IMG/VR virus record: IMGVR_UViG_3300006101_000032
Location: 1-34,902 of that record
Source of the DNA: a virus
Strand: one strand, 5' to 3'
Length of the DNA: 34,902 nucleotides
Position 1 is the stretch's first letter. Each line of letters begins with the position of its first letter. Below the pieces are notes generated by a model. It was given only the letters and a program-made list of their open reading frames with translations. It was not told the DNA's origin and did not search any database. Made by a program: the position numbers and the translations under genes. Shown here one piece after another: positions 33,201 to 34,902 of this stretch.

Positions 33201-34433
33201 CAGGTAGATCAGAAGGCGGCTCAGATCGCCCTAGATTGTCACTGGAGCTATGACCGATCGCCGGCGATCGTAAAGGAACTCTCCAAGGTTCCTATCGTTG
33301 CCCCGTTCGTTCGTTTCAGCTCCGAGGTTTATCGTACCAGCTACAACCTGCTGAAGTTGGCACATGACGAGATCAAGGAAGGCAATGCCACCGGAAACGC
33401 GGAGCTTACCAAGATGGGCTGGGATCGTATGCGTGGTATCGCAACGGTCGCCCTAGGGCCGTCCGCCCTGATTGCCATGACTCAGGCCGCAAGTGGCATG
33501 ACCGACGAGGATCAGGAGGCTCTCCGTAAATTCCTACCTGAATGGCAGAAGAATGCTCAGATCATTCCTTTCCAGAAGGCCGATGGAAAGGTCGGGTACT
33601 TCGATCTCTCATGGTGGGATCACTATAAGATTCTTCGCACCCCGATCAAGGCGGTGATCCGTGCGTTCTCCAACGATGAGGGCGACTTTGGAAAAGGACT
33701 CCACGACGCAATGATCGACGGAATGGGAGAACTCTTTCAGCCCTTCGATAAGGAACAGCTTACGACCAGTGCGATCATGGACATTGCTCGTAACAAAAAC
33801 TCAGCCAATGGAGCACCGCTTTACAACCCGCAGGACTCGGCGGCAAACATCGGTCTTGCAGTCACCAACCGCTTGTGGACTGCCCTAAGCCCAGGTGCTA
33901 TCGACAGCATAAATCGTATTTACAAGGGTGCTACTGGCTATGTTTCAGACAGCGGACGCTCCTACGATGCCGGTCAGGAAATTGCCAACATGGTTGGATG
34001 GCGTGCGGCTGACATGAACCTTGCAAACTCGTTGCATTTCACGGGATCCCAGTTCATGCAACAGAGTGCAAACGCTTCACAGCTATTGTCGCACGCCGCA
34101 ACAAGCATCGGCTCTAGGACGGAACCGCAGGTTACCCAAGGGTACAAGCAAGCGAATGAGGCTCACCAAGCCCTAGTGCAGGATCTACGCACAAAGTACG
34201 AGGCGGCAATCCAGCTCGGCATGAGCCCAGAGCAGATACAGACCGCCCTCAAGGGAGCTAGAGTATCTCAGGATGTCATCGACCAAGTTACCAGTGCGAC
34301 TTACAAGAGATTCCAACCTAGTGCGGCATCGATCAAGCTACTCCAGAGCAGGGGTCAAGACGACCGAGTGCAGTGGTTGCAGAACGCAATCAACGCCACG
34401 CCGGAAACAGTAAACCTCAACCTAGGGCACTAG
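24279..34433 (+). CDS. Giant polyvalent virion protein with metallopeptidase, AT-hook and LPD38-like domain
   Basis: The gene encodes 3384 residues. About 70-330 is Ala/Gly-rich with hydrophobic helices, like membrane-inserting ejection proteins. About 620-670 is a small SH3-like beta unit (VGDPVSFDHPELGKVDAVV). H1698-E-L-L-H1702 (IHELLHTVE) with a downstream SPEEF segment matches the zinc metallopeptidase of phage polyvalent proteins. An AT-hook core R1951-G-R-P follows in a Pro/Lys-rich linker. From about 2824 (TQFSPAAQVRHNVSN) to 3015 (P3009-FVRF) it fits the LPD38 large polyvalent-protein-associated region. Such proteins are carried in the capsid and injected to counter or take over the host. 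No RNA polymerase motifs of the N4 type were seen. Confidence 0.75.
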   Translation: MSDDTNSLLQDPNWLQSIGQEIPGTSDAPEDTAQLSLEERLARTSGGMLPPKPTSLVGEIGKGIAAGARDLYGTAGGLVGLAGDALGNQDVKNFGLGIYQDQQEANQQNNAPAVSSIGEATKSFGNFADYAAYNLSKGLTEMVPMLAAGGVGGEIAGSLAEGAVQKAVQYGVEKGLSQEAAEAAVAASVRQGGAEKAAQSFSEALAPTMGEDAASKFGEEAFKAQSAKNTASFLGAQAGNAATIIPQSVGDEYGQTKDAETALGYGTASGALNAVAMGIVAAPAFRSMLGIGTEAAAKSSFLKSAATRIGTDTALMVGLAYPSTYLNQEAQASVDPSFDINSPEAQKQRMESVAGGALQGAAFGGLGSLEFLHNTAPLTADALQKITFTSKGEQPALTPEKLPDNATPHTVSPEVTITDPRTGESIKAQKNNTVGKWTINHPDGSMTILNTEDPNNTHAATLELLAQEELDKLNNKSEEDNNESSESEKLPVATTSELPADTSEFYPASFPTASGQAFAGQPAEESTAEPVSSTETPTEKQKFAEAGQVLGQLAANKQDTRTEFPVGTITESTRDPNLLSSALQKVTGIDLGSQVSEKKAQADAAVAASKTPENFTQNLQVGDPVSFDHPELGKVDAVVTQAETPSEHGLPEADSIKVQYNNPVTGRKKTQVIPRSSWSRIEAPKPEVPTTDEIVNTALGDNPTPQKLQQSGMSNIRVEGDQQSPTAVSGDIVLKDGLLPFNENKNRENDPIHALLDEAGKTGDYSKVVATGALPARYESKSKKTHGIWTGGELSSADRIALLNAEDGVTDGGRSASKAQEIKNRLEKVKETTVRQMNQGLRVLAPKGSIAPPGFEFTKLPNGLMQVTAVHDYLGTSWRMRGALDPVMTKANGHPTYFPGKPDTFSVDVPVGIKGKYSQKRGPDILTTRFNTPGLRAERSDIAREGHITRRENQENSENSEIQKNPLNHTESQLLNTVAGRALEHIDNSTFRDSVKEEAKSGVVPRLARDIRKSGRKAPEPKNDTQKSLTSMLFSNIARIARAKIEGASDKADEAVVRAEQRGVGRAGKSEKGEKGVPLMRKVNGSVQEDDLATAKNLSSGLLEKGIKVQDSDYTSEGLRKIEQHFKDTLNKGAEETDYTTKQLMGMEALLEKIKNRTFNRDDFRSAVEQKLIDAPKSYTVARGDVESSIAGKTIPGSSGTPGGGTLSGSDASKIEERIRNNAGRKLTDKEYSQAVQSTLEQAKQRQMKLTKADKTHLTSVMEYHKVAAPRLSENNVYAASKQALLKANEKTKTAGARSRTFLSIDDPNTGLSDLHDEGDTRIEGDNFSEQTTDTQPKPVSDANQGDTVLKSLSDLPDGVGSDTHPAFQGLPKASSDFIDKVGMDALELHEALIASNKKSNLTKAQRNTWNKIKKEIYDNETNRRNGGARGSDVQVGEGSTPVSGDGESTSDGLESPARSSENEATAGGSVGSGGSTEDTAGSVSASDATAPRGFSLGASPEQSRALSAAVKSRLVQSAGRLSDAEIAKMSPEEIDKAHTALTTQADSSSAHANERIESAAPRVEDVVNKTLGELVAGAREESIRRTPAERAQIIRKNYADLIRSGAFRSPAEFLTRVASGKLEGVPSDLALVARTMLSGTKVDWNKVATQIGRFTDKTSPTGEAPWSGLATKQGKGHNVALNLNAQADRGIIGTYIHELLHTVERDKITGKTKLNPTESKALDEIKSAYKAFLDRAGIAGTPAEIEAKAREMSQGKGENDYGYTFLRSPEEFVRGIQESPDLHALGQSLGLDYGDGKGPLKGTARKVYGALTELVSGRKADQNSPLVRAFSSAFDLTHSNPRENKASPLHAEMKGYERRESWIRDQIEQRNLRGTTNDRTALIKEWNSKEGIKDVEPAKENSSGETSPKETPTPTDTKKPDEEEPPAPPAGSDKGPEPEPPTPEPPKPKRGRPKKESTPVERKQVAEIAPAPEPPRVEQKTEKPAVQAKNEEEPGETYSQADLQRLAATASYEEWKKAAQSDASEWGGAPTKEAYSAMKKVGARMLAGKETPLESPARESLGESMLRLGREKGQDMFRLPQELSKSDDLTEVLNSTGSKFSSFDAYGMKLISETPIKGDMVLFPATDGKRNDGYSDGKVIKAENGVLTIRPTDKSPDFQLPETQAVAAKGSVRLYDDSVPHSEKDSLTIDSSDGANGTIRKASSIYQAIYQWAHNTGQKVVPDTTTSWAGHFRRNAQQISSAIRNQDAEHFRPTIDQRSRMFPNLDKDGSLRKWESLDTAGKVSALMRAEKSYIEQAAPELVSHSYDPATGNFTDENGASVSIHDIRSRITEGLAETKNDGTPDPFRVGEASLRRYLGATRPALENADGLTAYSADNSGHLDKALYSEERPSVVRDTLRKVGSIIPEGAKETLFGKDISSYNGVKTRLAGLFTGPDKGVNKNVSFSHQVAQGIKLKAENHIKYANRLWSEALKNDYGNKISEAQLLEARTALGNYGNPLTDLDVKRVNEEQAKNGSEAAIKLARELTQKNRETYRDEQQKALDSLPPRARAAIVSFRDGIDSLQQELIRQGVVSGDLKATLEENHGIYITRSYDHLDAGLTHDDMVKKNPELARRMETSTRNFLAKERAPEILNENRKAGGTMTKEEALQVAKDQVTEEEVHDSLNRLLNPRENSLDRRFTIGQFPGQKDLSTFLKRGNLEDDLKQYLGERKDPATIAADTMGRQAAVLANHKFLSDLRESGLKDGSLYDPADPKNKGRSIPHKYVPIASINNESLAPLNGLFIQKEIGDGLLRMLPRMGASDTPWLLDLFKKVTGYSMGAKTQFSPAAQVRHNVSNLLGLVTTANWHGGLVPKNLKEAYGKINPFSSLEDARNNLPEIQRLTELGLLHQSEANRLLHELIDGNENGKQTPLGDFLRKIASPLNKIGDTDIRGVKLKHLPETLYGVSDAAYKVAIFYGERQKYANAHPEWTPEQVDQKAAQIALDCHWSYDRSPAIVKELSKVPIVAPFVRFSSEVYRTSYNLLKLAHDEIKEGNATGNAELTKMGWDRMRGIATVALGPSALIAMTQAASGMTDEDQEALRKFLPEWQKNAQIIPFQKADGKVGYFDLSWWDHYKILRTPIKAVIRAFSNDEGDFGKGLHDAMIDGMGELFQPFDKEQLTTSAIMDIARNKNSANGAPLYNPQDSAANIGLAVTNRLWTALSPGAIDSINRIYKGATGYVSDSGRSYDAGQEIANMVGWRAADMNLANSLHFTGSQFMQQSANASQLLSHAATSIGSRTEPQVTQGYKQANEAHQALVQDLRTKYEAAIQLGMSPEQIQTALKGARVSQDVIDQVTSATYKRFQPSAASIKLLQSRGQDDRVQWLQNAINATPETVNLNLGH

Positions 34434-34436
34434 GGC

Positions 34437-34652
34437 ATGAGTCTCTGGGGCGAGGATAGTTCCATCACTCCTCCCGGAGGGTGGTACTACATTCAACCGG
34501 GAACCCGGTTCAGGTTCGAGGCTAATACCCTAGGGCAACTGGAGGATAAGGTTTCGGCCCACCGGCGGGGAAATAACATCACCCTAGGGCACCCTAGGGA
34601 GGATATCCTGGCGTGGACGCGTTCCCGCCTGGGTGGTGAAGAAGTGCTCTAG
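34437..34652 (+). CDS. Small conserved-looking phage protein
   Basis: The 71 residues (PPGGWYYIQPGTRFRFEA, then LEDKVSAHRRGNNI) resemble a class of small phage proteins of unknown function with a GGWxYxxPxxG strand and an HRxxN helix. It starts three bases after the giant gene. Three CCTAGG copies lie within it (34529, 34583, 34593). The frame ends at TAG 34650-34652, but an alternative frame beyond it looks coding (see 34653-34902), so its true C-terminus is uncertain. Confidence 0.6.
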   Translation: MSLWGEDSSITPPGGWYYIQPGTRFRFEANTLGQLEDKVSAHRRGNNITLGHPREDILAWTRSRLGGEEVL

Positions 34653-34902
34653 GACGCCCTAGAGAGAAAACGAAAGAGGCAAAGCCAAAGACCGGCGAGG
34701 TTCAGGCAAAGAAAGAACAGCCTGACCAAGAGGGAAAACCAAAGCTCCTGATCGACTCCGCCTCCCAGTCTTCGCTCATTATGGATCTCCTCGGCGTACC
34801 CTAGTGCCCGTTCTAGGAGGTACAACGCATTGAGAAGCAAGATGCCAAAGACTGAGAGGGTGAAGTCCATCCCTAGTGGATGTTGGGAACGACGATGTTG
34901 CT
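34653..34902. other. Ambiguous 250 bases: frame-shifted coding tail or intergenic
   Basis: No gene with a normal start is supported on the + strand. One + frame is open from a TGA near 34637 to TAG at 34801-34803 and reads a Lys/Glu/Gln-rich chain (EVQAKKEQPDQEGKPKLLID, then LLGVP) without an ATG, as if it continued the 71-residue gene after a frameshift. The - strand holds a 73-residue frame (34870 down to 34649) with two hydrophobic segments, which may simply be the antisense of that charged chain. Hairpins at 34796-34823 and 34868-34882 lie at the end. Confidence 0.4.
34796..34823 (+). repeat. Hairpin built from CTAG arms
   Basis: GTACC-CTAG (34796-34804) faces CTAG-GA-GGTAC (34813-34823) around an eight-base loop, with one two-base bulge. 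It overlaps the TAG of the frame that is open upstream. It may be a terminator-like or regulatory hairpin, but has no U-tract. Confidence 0.4.

Larger units (their letters stand above)
1313..34598. repeat. Dispersed palindrome family CCTAGG / CCCTAGGG
   Basis: By eye about 57 CCTAGG sites are spread over the window, about 28 of them full CCCTAGGG. The full octamers start at 2730, 5892, 7398, 8521, 8548, 10106, 10547, 11661, 13086, 14393, 17549, 18563, 19488, 19867, 20749, 21505, 24532, 26371, 29632, 30203, 30460, 31919, 32291, 33013, 33451, 34528, 34582 and 34592. Inside genes they read as Ala/Thr/Ser-Leu-Gly (CTA GGG) or Pro-Arg (CCT AGG). Several CCTAGA, CCTAGC and CCTAGT variants also occur. 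Hand counting may miss a few. Confidence 0.85.

Noticed and set aside
24279-34433. Giant protein as an N4-type virion RNA polymerase
   Set aside because: Size and gene position fit, but I found no T7-like polymerase motifs (TxxGR, the K...YG block or HDD). The recognised domains are peptidase, AT-hook and LPD38-like.

Overview
The window is a 34.9 kb stretch of a tailed double-stranded DNA phage, probably with a short-tailed (podovirus) virion. Every gene I accept is on the + strand, tightly packed and often overlapping. Recognisable modules are lysis, portal, scaffold, major capsid, tail nozzle, fibres, neck, internal virion proteins and one giant 3384-residue ejected-type protein. No terminase, DNA polymerase, primase, integrase or tRNA is visible, so this is the late structural and lysis part of a larger genome. 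GC is near 50%. A Gram-negative host is suggested by a spanin-like lipoprotein overlapping a membrane coiled-coil protein. I cannot name the host.

Layout. 1-245: end of an unknown small gene and a promoter. 246-2089: lysis cassette of four small membrane or lipoprotein genes and a GH108-type endolysin, chained by ATGA/GTGA overlaps. 2134-4037: calcineurin-like phosphoesterase, winged-helix protein and a glycosyltransferase-like protein. 4037-8499: portal, a small basic conserved protein, an HNH-type protein, a small helical protein and an acidic scaffold-like protein. 8500-8727: structured leader with two promoters. 8728-10062: major capsid protein, closed by a strong hairpin. 10140-13198: acidic protein and tail nozzle. 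13241-18459: six-gene fibre or adhesin cassette. 18492-24273: neck protein, Ig-like/helical protein, cupin and two internal virion proteins. 24279-34433: giant polyvalent protein. 34437-34902: a small gene and an ambiguous tail.

Two genome-wide signals stand out. First, the palindrome CCTAGG occurs about 57 times by eye and its octamer CCCTAGGG about 28 times. Equal base use predicts about 8.5 and 0.5. It is read in both permitted codon frames and also lies between genes, so selection appears to act on the DNA itself, as with cyanobacterial HIP1. Second, transcription-unit starts share GTGTAATAACC only 5-18 bases before an ATG. Several copies have a TTGnnn box at 17 bp spacing, which predicts sigma70-like promoters making leaderless or nearly leaderless mRNAs. 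Most other genes start by stop/start overlap with the preceding gene, and Shine-Dalgarno sequences are rare.

The genes fit a virion programme: portal, scaffold and capsid build the head; the 415-residue neck protein and 878-residue nozzle build the short tail; the fibre cassette binds the host; and the 441-, 745- and 3384-residue proteins are probably packaged and ejected with the DNA. The endolysin and membrane proteins release progeny.
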